64,000 bases of DNA from contig NZ_CP036282.1 of the NCBI RefSeq assembly GCF_006974105.1, positions 1,798,001-1,862,000 on the forward strand, given 5' to 3'. Source of the stretch: Rhodoferax aquaticus (GTDB lineage Bacteria > Pseudomonadota > Gammaproteobacteria > Burkholderiales > Burkholderiaceae_C). The position numbers and the translations under genes are program-made. Position 1 is the stretch's first letter. Each line of letters begins with the position of its first letter. This document shows positions 7,837 through 16,825 of the stretch, one piece after another. A model generated the notes under the pieces. That model searched no databases. It saw only the letters and a list, made by a program, of their open reading frames with translations, and was not told where the DNA came from.

Positions 7837-9075
7837 ATGGCCACCCACAACGCTTCCCCTAGACCCTACGACGTGGTGCTGTATGGCGCCAGCGGTTTTG
7901 TAGGCCGCCAGACGGTGGACTACTTTGCCAAACATGCAGCGGGCTATGCACCGGGCCTGACATGGGCTTTGGCTGGGCGCTCCAAAGACAAGCTAGAGGC
8001 GGTGCGCAAGGCCACCGGTGCGCAGCAGGCGGGCCTTGTGGTGGCAGAGGCCCATGACGCCGCTGCCATGGACGCCTTGGCCCGCAGTGCCAAGGTGGTG
8101 CTCAGCACGGCCGGCCCCTTCGCCCTGTATGGCAGTGAGTTGGTGGCAGCGTGTGTGCGCAACGGCACCCACTATGTGGACATTACGGGGGAGACGCCTT
8201 GGGTCAAAGGGCTGATCGATCAGCACCATGTGGCGGCCCAGCGCAAGGGCACGCGCATCATTCCGTTTTGTGGGTTTGACTCCATCCCCTCCGACCTGAG
8301 CGCGCACTTGGCTAACCAAGCCATGCGAGAGCGCTATGGGGAAGCCTGTGTGGCGACCAAGGTGGCCTTCAGCATACGGGGTGGCTTCAACGGTGGCACG
8401 CTGGCCTCGTTGTTCCATATGCTGGCGTCGGGGCAGTCGGCCGCGATGGAAGATCTCTTTTTGCTGAACCCCAGTGGAAGCCGTCCACCCCTAGGCCCTG
8501 CCCATGCCGACCCCCTGGGCCCGCGCCACGACACGGACTTTGGTGCCTGGCTGGGGCCTTTTCTGATGTCCACCATCAACACCCGCGTGGTGCGGCGCAG
8601 TGCCGCGCTTTTGGGCTATGCCGAGGGGTATGCCTACCAAGAGTATTTGCGCTTGGGCAAAGGCCCTGTGGCTGCATTGGCCGCTAGCAGCCTGAGCCTG
8701 GGTTCGTTCACATCGCAGGCAGCCCTGAAGTGGAGCCCCATTCGCAAATTGGCGCAGAAGTTGGCACCACCGCCCGGTGCAGGGCCCTCCGAGGCCAGTA
8801 TGGACGGCGGATCGTTTCGCGCCCTGTGGGTGGGCCACAGCGCCAGCGGGAACATGGTGCGCGGCATGGTGGCCGACAAGGGCGACCCCGGCAACCGGGC
8901 CACAACCAAGATGCTGTGTGAATCGGCCTTGGCACTGGCGCTGCAACTCAACGCGCTACCCGGTGGCCCCCAACACGGCGGTGTGCTCACGCCTGCTAGC
9001 GGGCTGGGCGATGTGTTGGTGCAGCGCCTGCGCGCCGCCGGCATGACGCTGATGGTGGAACCGGCGCACGTTTGA
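7837..9075 (+). CDS. Saccharopine dehydrogenase-like NAD(P)-binding oxidoreductase
   Basis: A 412-residue protein with a Rossmann start VVLYGASGFVGRQTVDYF and the saccharopine-dehydrogenase-like pattern STAGPFALYG...Y-D-I-T-GE and FCGFDSIPSDL. It most resembles the family annotated as trans-acting enoyl reductase in mycobacteria and as saccharopine dehydrogenase family in proteobacteria. Lysine biosynthesis is unlikely; lipid reduction is plausible given the neighbours but is inference. The ATG at 7837 has AGGAG about 10 nt upstream. The gene is followed after 33 bp by an SDR gene, probably in one operon. Confidence 0.8.
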   Translation: MATHNASPRPYDVVLYGASGFVGRQTVDYFAKHAAGYAPGLTWALAGRSKDKLEAVRKATGAQQAGLVVAEAHDAAAMDALARSAKVVLSTAGPFALYGSELVAACVRNGTHYVDITGETPWVKGLIDQHHVAAQRKGTRIIPFCGFDSIPSDLSAHLANQAMRERYGEACVATKVAFSIRGGFNGGTLASLFHMLASGQSAAMEDLFLLNPSGSRPPLGPAHADPLGPRHDTDFGAWLGPFLMSTINTRVVRRSAALLGYAEGYAYQEYLRLGKGPVAALAASSLSLGSFTSQAALKWSPIRKLAQKLAPPPGAGPSEASMDGGSFRALWVGHSASGNMVRGMVADKGDPGNRATTKMLCESALALALQLNALPGGPQHGGVLTPASGLGDVLVQRLRAAGMTLMVEPAHV

Positions 9076-9108
9076 TCTCTAAACTTCCCCACACAAAGAC
9101 CCCACTCC

Positions 9109-9924
9109 ATGGCTAAGAAAAACACGTCTGCCTCTGGCAACCCTTGCGCACTGATCACGGGCGCTTCCTCAGGCATTGGGGAGGCACTGGCGGGCTGCTT
9201 TGCTGCTGCCGGTCACGACCTTGTGCTGGTGGCCCGGAGCGAAGACAAGCTCAAGGCCTTGGCTGCGACGCTGGCTGAGAAATACGGCGTGGCCGTCCAT
9301 GTGCAGGCTGCGGATTTGGCGGAGCCCGGTGCCGCCGCGCAGCTGTTTGCCACGGTGTCGCGCACCCACAAATCTGTGGATGTGCTGGTGAACTGCGCGG
9401 GCGTGCTGGAGCAAGGGGCCTTTACCGCCATGGATGCTGCCAAACACCAGAACATCATTGACCTGAACATCTCTGGCCTGACGGCCATGCTCAGCGCCTT
9501 TGTCCCCGGCATGGCACAGCGCGGCCGAGGGCGGGTGCTCAATGTGGCCTCGGTCGCGGCCTTCCAGCCCGTGCCCACGTTGGCTAGCTATGCCGCTAGC
9601 AAGGCCTACGTGTTGTCATTGTCGGAATCGCTGGCAGAGGAGTTGCGTGGCACTGGCGTCACCGTCACCGCCTTGTGCCCCGGCATCACCGCTACCAACA
9701 TGCTGACGCAAGCGGCCGGGGCCAACGACAAGCTCGGCCGCTTGCCAGGTTTTTTGGTGGGCGATGTGCAGCGGGTGGCCGACCTGGCCTTTGCCGCGAC
9801 CATGCGCGGCGACGCCATTTGCGTACCCGGTGCCATCAACCAAGCCGCCATGATTGCCTCGCGCGGCACACCCAAATGGTTGGTGCGCCGCATTGGCGGC
9901 TTGATAGGACGCAAGGCTGTGTAA
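9109..9924 (+). CDS. Short-chain dehydrogenase/reductase
   Basis: The 271-residue classical SDR has TGASSGIG (17-24) for cofactor binding, NCAG in place of the usual NNAG, the catalytic serine region NVASVAA, and YAASK with Tyr161 and Lys165. ARSEDKL after strand 2 suggests NADP preference. It would reduce or oxidise a carbonyl/alcohol pair of unknown substrate. It shares an operon with the saccharopine-dehydrogenase-like gene and could act on the same lipid or ketone. Confidence 0.88.
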   Translation: MAKKNTSASGNPCALITGASSGIGEALAGCFAAAGHDLVLVARSEDKLKALAATLAEKYGVAVHVQAADLAEPGAAAQLFATVSRTHKSVDVLVNCAGVLEQGAFTAMDAAKHQNIIDLNISGLTAMLSAFVPGMAQRGRGRVLNVASVAAFQPVPTLASYAASKAYVLSLSESLAEELRGTGVTVTALCPGITATNMLTQAAGANDKLGRLPGFLVGDVQRVADLAFAATMRGDAICVPGAINQAAMIASRGTPKWLVRRIGGLIGRKAV

Positions 9925-9987
9925 CGGCCTTGGGGTGGACGCTTAGGCAAATGGCGTCGCGCAACTACCGCTTGCCTTTCTTATTGG

Positions 9988-10902
9988 CTATTGCTTCGCA
10001 GGGACTTGCAAAGGCATGACCGCGCAAGGGTCTTCGCGGGTTTGGGCGGGGGTGAACCACAGCAGATCAAAGCCTTCTTGGTCGTAGTCTTTGGTCTGCG
10101 TGATGCCGGGGTCCACCTCGGTGAACGCTATGGTGATGGTTGCTGGGTTGGACGAGGCCTGTTGAAAGTACAGCGGCGCGGCGCGTTCACGGCGCACATG
10201 GCCTGCGCCTGCGATGAGCACGGCCCCTTGTGGGCCTGTGGCTTCTAGCGCGGCGGCCATGGTGGCGTCGCGTGCGCGTTGCGCGGTGACCAAGCCCGTC
10301 ACCATGTTGGCCGGCAGGGCTTGGCCGCAGTGGCCTGCCACCATGTCGGCCTCCCATTTGGCGAAGAGGGCAGGGCTGGCTGTGGGGAGTGTGACTGTCT
10401 TGCTTCCTTTAAAAATGTCCCGAGCCTCCGCTCTGGATAGATTGGCTGCGGCAACTGGCCATCTCTGTGCTGTGGCGAACGCAATCAGGTCGCGGTACAT
10501 GGGCCAGCGCCAGCCTTTGCGGTTGAGCTGGCCCGCATCGGCCAAGCGCTCAGCTTGGGCGGTGGCGTCTTTGGTGCTACCCGCTGCGGCGGTCTGCGCG
10601 GCATGGAGTGCGGCCTGGTGCTCGGTGTCGAACTGTTCCATCAGCAGCGTGGGCTTGCGCCCGCCTTGGTGCAGGCTTTGTAGCACTTGCAGTTGCAGGG
10701 CGTGGTGGATTTCGTTGTCATGCTTTTCACCTAAGAGCACATAGCGGCTGGCTTGGAGCCGGGCCATGGCGGCTTCTAGGCTGATGGTTTGTTGCGCGTG
10801 GATGTCCCAAATCTGGCCGGGCGCCACTTGCGCCAGCGTGAGTTGGCTGCACAGCAGACCTATTGACGCAAGGGTGCAAAAGCGAGAGGAGATGAATTGC
10901 AT
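9988..10902 (-). CDS. ChaN-family haem-binding (lipo)protein
   Basis: The 304-residue exported protein carries the ChaN/Tiki-like signature YVLLGEKHDNEIHH near residue 55. A second metal-side motif, LMEQFD, and a late GAGHVRRERAAP are also visible. ChaN-like proteins bind haem and are usually iron-regulated. The N-terminus is a signal peptide with Cys18 but no good lipobox, so lipidation is doubtful. I chose the ATG at 10902 because the longer open frame reads through the Fur site. It is divergent from the haem receptor and shares its Fur-like operator. Confidence 0.85.
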   Translation of the reverse strand: MQFISSRFCTLASIGLLCSQLTLAQVAPGQIWDIHAQQTISLEAAMARLQASRYVLLGEKHDNEIHHALQLQVLQSLHQGGRKPTLLMEQFDTEHQAALHAAQTAAAGSTKDATAQAERLADAGQLNRKGWRWPMYRDLIAFATAQRWPVAAANLSRAEARDIFKGSKTVTLPTASPALFAKWEADMVAGHCGQALPANMVTGLVTAQRARDATMAAALEATGPQGAVLIAGAGHVRRERAAPLYFQQASSNPATITIAFTEVDPGITQTKDYDQEGFDLLWFTPAQTREDPCAVMPLQVPAKQ

Positions 10903-10925
10903 GCGAAATTTTAACTTTCTATCTA

Positions 10926-10944
10926 AATGCGAATCGTTATCATA
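10926..10944. promoter_or_regulatory. Fur-box-like operator between chaN-like gene and haem operon
   Basis: AATGCGAATCGTTATCATA matches Fur sites in both halves. It sits between the divergent ChaN-like gene (start 10902) and the TonB receptor gene (start 11063), so one site can serve both. Confidence 0.7.
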
Positions 10945-11062
10945 TAGAATTACGGGCATAAATTAGCAAGCTAAGGCCAGCCAGCACGGTTTGACTCAAA
11001 CCAGCGTGCCCAGCCAACCCCAGCCAGCCAAAACAGTGTGTTTAACTTTTTGGGAATTGGTC

Positions 11063-13312
11063 ATGTTGGATGTCATGGTGTCGGGTGGTTCTGCGTCGGG
11101 TCGTGCGGCGCTGGTCTTGGGTTTGGCGTGCGCGGGCCATGCGGCTATTGCGCAAGAAACAGGGGTGGCACAGGCGGCGAAAGCATCAGTGCATGCCCAT
11201 GTGCCAGCCTTAAAAGAAGTGGTGGTTAGCGGCTCACGCAGCGAGCAAGACAAAGACGAGCTGCCCATCACGATGGAGGTGAAAGACCGCAAAGCCATCG
11301 AGGCCGAGCAAATTCGCGACATCCGCGATGTAGCGCGTGACATGCCCAATGTGTCGGTGAAGCGCAGTCCTACGCGCAATACCTTGGCGCAAGTTGCTGA
11401 GGGGCGTGACGGCAATGCTGGCTTCAACGTTCGGGGGCTGGATGGCAACCGCGTCTTGCTGTTGGTGGATGGCATGCGCACCCCATTGAGTTACACCTTT
11501 GGCGGCAATTCCTTTGGTCGGGACTATTTTGACCTTGGGCTTGTTGAGCGCGTAGAACTGGTGAAGGGGCCTGCTGCATCTTTGTATGGCTCTGACGGCT
11601 TGGCTGGGGTGGTCAACATGATTACCCGTGAACCAGCAAGCATGCTCAAAGACGGCGCATCTTTTGGTGGCACGGCTAGCCTAGGTTACAGCTCTGACGA
11701 CGCGGGCACTACGGCTGGCGTTGCGCTGGCTGGCAAGGCGACTGACACCGTGCAATGGCTGGTCGCTGCCAATGTCAACAATGCATCTGCCATGTCCAAT
11801 ATGGGGAGGAACGACGTTGCCAATGGCGATCGCACCGTGCCAAACCCGCAAACCGACAAAACCGAGTCTGTCATGGGCAAGCTGGTTTTTCAGCCTCGAG
11901 CCGGCAGCAAACACAGCATCACTGCAGAGCATGTAGCTAAGCGCAGTGATGTTGACGTGATGACCGCGCGCGCAAAGCCGCCCATCTTGGCGTCTACTGT
12001 CATTGGGCTGAAGACTGCCATCACACAACAGCGTGACCGCTTGACGTTTGAGTCGCGCGAACGCGTAGACACAGCGTTTGCGGATAGCGTGCAGGGGGCG
12101 CTGAGCTACCAAGCGTCCAAGTCGCAGGACTACTCCTATGAAGACCGCAACACCACGGCAGACCGCATTCGAGACCTTAGCTACGAAGAAAAAGCATGGC
12201 AGTTTGGCTTGCGTGCTGAAAAGCTATTGCCACAAGTGGGAGTCGGTAGCCACAAACTGAGCTATGGTGTGGATGGGGTAAGCACGCAAATCGAGAGCAT
12301 GTTGACTGGGGTAACGCCTGCACCGGGCGACTCCCTTCCCGTCAAGCGTTTTCCTGATACGCGCGAGAGCAGCAGCGCTGTCTATGTCCATGATGAGTGG
12401 CTCGTGGGGGATTGGACGATTACCCCCGGTATACGCTTTGACAGCTATAGCTTAAAAGCCGAGCAAGCAGGTTTTCAGTCGACAGCCACTTCGCTGTCGG
12501 GCAACGCCGTCTCACCCAAGCTCGGAGCCTTGTACCGGGCCAATGCTGACTGGAGCATGTATGGCAGCTACGCGGCAGGCTTCAAGGCGCCCAACGCGTT
12601 TCAGGTCAATAACTTCTTTGAGAATGCACTGCAGGGCTATAAGACCATCCCTAACCCAGATTTGAAGCCTGAGCGCAGCCAAAACTTTGAGCTTGGCCTG
12701 CGCGGCCGCTTGGGGCATGTCGACTTAGATGTTGCCGTGTTTGAAAGCCGCTACACCGACCTGATTGAAGATAGAAAGCAGGTAAGTGCCACGGGCGTCA
12801 CACCACGCGTGTTTCAGTCAGTCAACATCAACCGCGCCCAGATTTCAGGCTTTGAGATCAAAGGGAACTGGATGCTGGGCACAGTAGGCAGCGGCATCGT
12901 GTCTACCCAATGGGCGTATGGCCAAAGCCGAGGCACTAACAGCGACACGGGTGCACCCATCAACTCCATTGACCCAGCCAAGCTCAATTTGGGCCTCAAG
13001 TACAGCAGCGCTGCATGGGATGCCCGTCTAAGCGCCACCCACTACGCGGCCAAGTCCGCCAGTGATGTGGACAACACCGACCCCGGGGTAGCTGCCAATC
13101 AATTTGTCACCCCTGAGGCGGTGACTTTGGATCTGAGCGGTCAGTGGCGCGTACGCAAAGGTTTGCGTTTGAACGCCGCCATCAACAACCTGACCGACCA
13201 AAAGGTATGGCGGTGGAGCGATGTGCGTGGCCTAGACAAGAGTGCAAGCTTCGTCGATCTGTACACCCAAAGCGGCCGCAACGCGCAGGTGACCGTGGTG
13301 GCTGAGTTCTAA
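11063..13312 (+). CDS. hmuR: TonB-dependent haem/haemoglobin receptor
   Basis: The 749-residue outer-membrane receptor has a signal peptide, a TonB-box-like EVVVSGSR, a plug domain (NVRGLDGNRVLLLVDGMR; VERVELVKGPAASLYGSDGLAGVVNM) and a 22-strand barrel. A PNPDLKPERSQNFELGLRG motif is typical of the haemoglobin/haem receptor group, and the protein ends in the aromatic VVAEF. It imports haem and is the first gene of the haem operon. The frame opens at a TTG (10991); I chose the ATG at 11063 because it gives a clean signal peptide. Confidence 0.92.
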   Translation: MLDVMVSGGSASGRAALVLGLACAGHAAIAQETGVAQAAKASVHAHVPALKEVVVSGSRSEQDKDELPITMEVKDRKAIEAEQIRDIRDVARDMPNVSVKRSPTRNTLAQVAEGRDGNAGFNVRGLDGNRVLLLVDGMRTPLSYTFGGNSFGRDYFDLGLVERVELVKGPAASLYGSDGLAGVVNMITREPASMLKDGASFGGTASLGYSSDDAGTTAGVALAGKATDTVQWLVAANVNNASAMSNMGRNDVANGDRTVPNPQTDKTESVMGKLVFQPRAGSKHSITAEHVAKRSDVDVMTARAKPPILASTVIGLKTAITQQRDRLTFESRERVDTAFADSVQGALSYQASKSQDYSYEDRNTTADRIRDLSYEEKAWQFGLRAEKLLPQVGVGSHKLSYGVDGVSTQIESMLTGVTPAPGDSLPVKRFPDTRESSSAVYVHDEWLVGDWTITPGIRFDSYSLKAEQAGFQSTATSLSGNAVSPKLGALYRANADWSMYGSYAAGFKAPNAFQVNNFFENALQGYKTIPNPDLKPERSQNFELGLRGRLGHVDLDVAVFESRYTDLIEDRKQVSATGVTPRVFQSVNINRAQISGFEIKGNWMLGTVGSGIVSTQWAYGQSRGTNSDTGAPINSIDPAKLNLGLKYSSAAWDARLSATHYAAKSASDVDNTDPGVAANQFVTPEAVTLDLSGQWRVRKGLRLNAAINNLTDQKVWRWSDVRGLDKSASFVDLYTQSGRNAQVTVVAEF

Positions 13313-13381
13313 GCCCGTTTGGCCCCGCTTGCGTCGGCATGTCTTGCCTCACCTGTTTGGATTGCTTGTAAGGATGACTCT

Positions 13382-13744
13382 ATGGCAATAGTTGCTTCCC
13401 CCGGCGCTTTGGCAATGGACGATGCTGCAGCCTCGTCGGCTGACAGCGAGGAGTACCAGATGCCCTGTGTGGAGGCTTTGTTTGCCGCCACCATGGCCTT
13501 GATGACAGGGTTTGGTGCGAGCACCGATGCACCGCAACGCACGGCTATGGCGCAAAAGGTGTTTAGCAACTTGAGCATGTTGTCGCAACACCCTTTGGTG
13601 TCGCCCGGACTACAGGCCATGGCGTTCAAGCTGCGCCTGCATTGGCTGCAACCGCAGTCCGACGCAAGCGCCGCACCCACGGCCTTGGCTCCCGACCTTC
13701 AAACCCGTGCCCTGTGGCACACCCCACCGGAGAAACTTCAATGA
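13382..13744 (+). CDS. Unknown small protein of the haem-uptake operon
   Basis: A 120-residue alanine-, methionine- and glutamine-rich soluble protein, predicted mainly helical, with no motif I recognise. It is credible as a gene because an AAGGA site precedes ATG 13382, and its TGA overlaps the ATG of hmuS (ATGA), indicating translational coupling. It lies between the receptor and the haem-degrading factor, so a role in haem handling or regulation is possible. Confidence 0.65.
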   Translation: MAIVASPGALAMDDAAASSADSEEYQMPCVEALFAATMALMTGFGASTDAPQRTAMAQKVFSNLSMLSQHPLVSPGLQAMAFKLRLHWLQPQSDASAAPTALAPDLQTRALWHTPPEKLQ

Positions 13745-14823
13745 ATGCAGTGTTAGAAACCCTAGACCCCACCCAAGTGCGCGAGCGCTTTCACGCGGCC
13801 CGCACAGCGGGCAAGCGCGCCCGCGACGCGGCCCACAGTTTGGGTGTGAGTGAAGGTGCCGCGCTGGCCGCGCATGTGGGCGAGCATGGCTACCGCCTCA
13901 AGGTGCAAGCTCTGCAAGGTCCTTGGGTTGAGCTGCTCAAGGGGCTGGAAGCCTGTGGCCCGGTGATGGCACTTACGCGCAATGAATCCACCGTGCATGA
14001 GAAGACCGGTGTCTATCAAAACGTGAGCGCCAATGGTGGCATGGGCCTGGCTCTGGGCGAAGCCATTGACCTGCGCCTATTTTTTACCCAGTGGCATGCA
14101 GGCTTTGCAGTCACGGAATTGGCGAACGACCCGGCGAACCCACCGGTCCTCAGCCTGCAGTTTTATGACGCGCATGGCGATGCGGTGCACAAGGTGTTCA
14201 CCCGCGATGCGACTGATCTGGCTGCCTTCCAAGCACTCATGGACCAGCACACAGCCAACAAGGTGGCCTATGTGTTCAGCACCCGTCCAGCGCCTAAGCC
14301 CGCACGCCCCGATGCCGACATTGACGCCCAAGGCTTGGTTGCGGCGTGGGGGGCGATGACCGACACGCACCAGTTCTTTGGTTTGCTGCGCAAGTTTGAT
14401 GTGCAGCGCGAGCAGGCATTGGCCTTGGTAGAAGGGCAGTTCACCAGCCGTTTGGCACTCTCCAGCGTGCGCCATGTGCTGTACGAAGCCAGCTTGGAGG
14501 GCACGCCCATCATGGTGTTTGTAGGCAACCCCGGATGCATTCAAATTCACAGCGGCTCCGTGAAGCGGGTGGAACCTATGGTGAGCCCTAGCAGCCAATG
14601 GATCAATGTGTTGGATGCTGACTTCAACTTGCATTTGCGTGAAGACATGGTGGCCAGCGCCTGGGCGGTGGAGAAGCCCACGGAAGACGGCATCGTCACG
14701 TCGATCGAAGTATTTGACCGCGAGGGCGAGCTCATGGCCATGTTCTTTGGTGTGCGCAAACCCGGCGTGCCTGAGCTGCAAGCATGGCGCGACCTGGTGG
14801 CCGGTGTGCCCCGTTTGGCCTGA
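13741..14823 (+). CDS. hmuS: Haem-degrading/haem-trafficking factor HmuS
   Basis: The 360-residue cytoplasmic protein of the HemS/HmuS/ChuS family has two homologous halves. Visible family features are GPVMALTRNESTVHEKTGVY in the first half, LRLFFTQWHAGFAV, and the second-half counterparts MVFVGNPGCIQIHSG and LDADFNLHLREDM. It accepts haem from the inner-membrane transporter and may cleave it to release iron. Its ATG overlaps the stop of the preceding small gene. Confidence 0.93.
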   Translation: MNAVLETLDPTQVRERFHAARTAGKRARDAAHSLGVSEGAALAAHVGEHGYRLKVQALQGPWVELLKGLEACGPVMALTRNESTVHEKTGVYQNVSANGGMGLALGEAIDLRLFFTQWHAGFAVTELANDPANPPVLSLQFYDAHGDAVHKVFTRDATDLAAFQALMDQHTANKVAYVFSTRPAPKPARPDADIDAQGLVAAWGAMTDTHQFFGLLRKFDVQREQALALVEGQFTSRLALSSVRHVLYEASLEGTPIMVFVGNPGCIQIHSGSVKRVEPMVSPSSQWINVLDADFNLHLREDMVASAWAVEKPTEDGIVTSIEVFDREGELMAMFFGVRKPGVPELQAWRDLVAGVPRLA

Positions 14824-14846
14824 TATGCGCAGCGCGCCCAAGCACC

Positions 14847-15770
14847 ATGCCCCACACGAGCCAACCCCTGCATCGCCGCGCAGCGCTGCGCGCCTCCATC
14901 GGGCTGCTTTGCGGCCTGTCTGCCCATGCTGTGCTCCCGAGCCTGAGCTGGGCCCAATCAAGCCCAGCCAGCGCATCGCGCTCCGCCAAGAGCGGCTTGC
15001 CCAAAATCGTGGCAGTGGGCGGGGCGATCACTGAGTGTGTGTATGCCCTGGGCGCACAGGCCCAGTTGGTGGGCACCGACACGACCAGCGTGTACCCCAG
15101 CGCCGCGCAAAACACGCCCAAGGTGGGCTATATGCGCCAGCTCTCCGCCGAGGGCTTGTTATCGCTCAAGCCCGATGCATTGATTGCCAGTGGCGAGGCA
15201 GGGCCACCGGCGGTGATTGCGCAAATACGCGCCGCTGGGGTGCGGGTGGACCTGCTAGAGGCCGACCACAGCTGGGCCGAGGTGCAGCGCAAGCTGCTGG
15301 CCGTGGGCGAAGCCACCCAGCAATTGCCGCGTGCCCAAGCCCTGCTGGCGCAGCTGGATAGCCAGTGGGCCAAGGCCCAGGCGCACGTGGCAGCCTTCGC
15401 TGGCAAGAGACCGCGAGCGCTGTTCATCTTGGCGCATGGCGGAGCTGCACAGGTGGCAGGTATGCAAACCGCCGCTAACGCCATGCTGGGCTTTGCAGGT
15501 GCTGAGAATGTGATGCGTGGCTTTAGTGGCTACCGTCCTATGACGGCGGAGGCCATGGCGGCTGCGGCTCCTGAGATCATCCTCACAAGCACCCAGGGGC
15601 TAGACGCTATGGGTGGCGAGGCCCGGTTTTGGGAGCGGCCGGAACTGGCTTTGACCCCTGCCTACCGCCGCCGCGCCTTGGTGCATATGGATGCGCTGGA
15701 GCTGCTGGGCTTTGGTCCGCGCATGCCCGCTACGGTGCTGGCCCTGAGCAAGCGCATGGGGGTGGCATGA
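14847..15770 (+). CDS. hmuT: Haem ABC transporter periplasmic binding protein
   Basis: The 307-residue class III solute-binding protein begins with a twin-arginine-like RRAALR run, a hydrophobic core and a signal cleavage near SWAQ. It then has IVAVGGAITECVYALG, VGYMRQLSAEGLLSLKPD and the C-terminal TPAYRRRALVHMD typical of HmuT. It carries haem across the periplasm to HmuUV. Its stop overlaps the hmuU start (ATGA). An upstream in-frame ATG at 14784 overlaps hmuS and is less likely. Confidence 0.92.
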   Translation: MPHTSQPLHRRAALRASIGLLCGLSAHAVLPSLSWAQSSPASASRSAKSGLPKIVAVGGAITECVYALGAQAQLVGTDTTSVYPSAAQNTPKVGYMRQLSAEGLLSLKPDALIASGEAGPPAVIAQIRAAGVRVDLLEADHSWAEVQRKLLAVGEATQQLPRAQALLAQLDSQWAKAQAHVAAFAGKRPRALFILAHGGAAQVAGMQTAANAMLGFAGAENVMRGFSGYRPMTAEAMAAAAPEIILTSTQGLDAMGGEARFWERPELALTPAYRRRALVHMDALELLGFGPRMPATVLALSKRMGVA

Positions 15771-16825
15771 GCACAGCGTCGCTCGGAGCTGCGCCGCGTG
15801 TGCCTGCCAACACGGTGATCGTGGCGGGTGCGGTGATGGTCTTGTTGAGCTTGGTGTGGTCGAGCACCCGGGGTGCTTTTGCGATTGGCATGGCTGACCT
15901 GGGCAGCGTATTGCAGGCTTGGCTGCAGGGCGGCGAAGTGCAGTCTCCAGCGGAGCTGGTGCTGCTGCATATTCGCCTGCCGCGCTTGGTGTTGGGCTTG
16001 GTAGCGGGCGCGGGTCTGGGCTTTGCGGGGGCGCTGATGCAAGGGCTGTTTCGCAACCCTTTGGCAGACCCGGGCTTGATTGGCGTGAGCGCGGGCGCGG
16101 CCTTGGCCGCAGCAGGGGCCATAGTGGTGGGCGCTGCGTGGTTTCCGCTTGCGGCCAAATGGCTAGGTAGCTGGTACCTCATCACTTCCGCGTTTGCCGG
16201 AGCTTTGCTGGTAACAGTGTGCATCTACCTGCTGGCCCAGTCTGAGCGTGGCACCCGCGTGGGCATGATGCTATTGGCAGGCATTGCTGTGAACGCATTG
16301 GCGGGCGCAGCGCTGGGTTACCTGAGTTTTGTGGCGACGGATGAGCAGCTGCGCAGTCTGCAGTTTTGGATGATGGGCAGCTTGGGCGGCGCACGCTGGG
16401 GGGCTGTGGGGCTGGTGGCTACCTTGGTGGTGCTAGGCGTGCTCGTTGGTATGCGTTTGGCACGCCCCTTGGATGCTATGGCGTTGGGCGAGGCGCAAGC
16501 CGTGATGTTGGGCGTGGACGTGGAGCAGCTCAAGCGCCGCGCGGTGCTGCTGTGTGCGTTGCTGGTAGGTGCCATTACGGCATGTACCGGAATGATTGGG
16601 TTTGTGGGGCTGGTCGCCCCCCACTGTGTGCGCATGTTGGCAGGCCCCGGGCACCGGGTGACCTTGCTGGGCTCTGCCTTGCTGGGGGCGGTGCTGGTGC
16701 TGCTGGCCGACAGCGTGGCGCGCACCTGGGTGCAACCGGCGGAGCTGCCATTGGGCGTGTTGACCTCGTTTGTGGGTGTTCCCCCATTTCTGGCCTTGCT
16801 CTACCAAATGCGGGGGCGGGTATGA
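15767..16825 (+). CDS. hmuU: Haem ABC transporter permease
   Basis: The 352-residue FecCD-type permease has about ten transmembrane segments. The family motif RLPRLVLGLVAGAGLGFAGA is followed by LFRNPLADPGLIGVSAGAAL, and the coupling segment is near VGLVAPHCVRML. It works with HmuT and HmuV in the inner membrane. The start at 15767 overlaps the hmuT stop by 4 nt and the stop overlaps hmuV by 4 nt. The open frame extends further upstream inside hmuT, which I discount. Confidence 0.94.
   Translation: MSTASLGAAPRVPANTVIVAGAVMVLLSLVWSSTRGAFAIGMADLGSVLQAWLQGGEVQSPAELVLLHIRLPRLVLGLVAGAGLGFAGALMQGLFRNPLADPGLIGVSAGAALAAAGAIVVGAAWFPLAAKWLGSWYLITSAFAGALLVTVCIYLLAQSERGTRVGMMLLAGIAVNALAGAALGYLSFVATDEQLRSLQFWMMGSLGGARWGAVGLVATLVVLGVLVGMRLARPLDAMALGEAQAVMLGVDVEQLKRRAVLLCALLVGAITACTGMIGFVGLVAPHCVRMLAGPGHRVTLLGSALLGAVLVLLADSVARTWVQPAELPLGVLTSFVGVPPFLALLYQMRGRV

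Noticed and set aside
13642..13740. Upstream extension of hmuS
   Set aside because: The frame overlaps the coupled 120-residue gene; the ATG at 13741 starts exactly at the family N-terminus.
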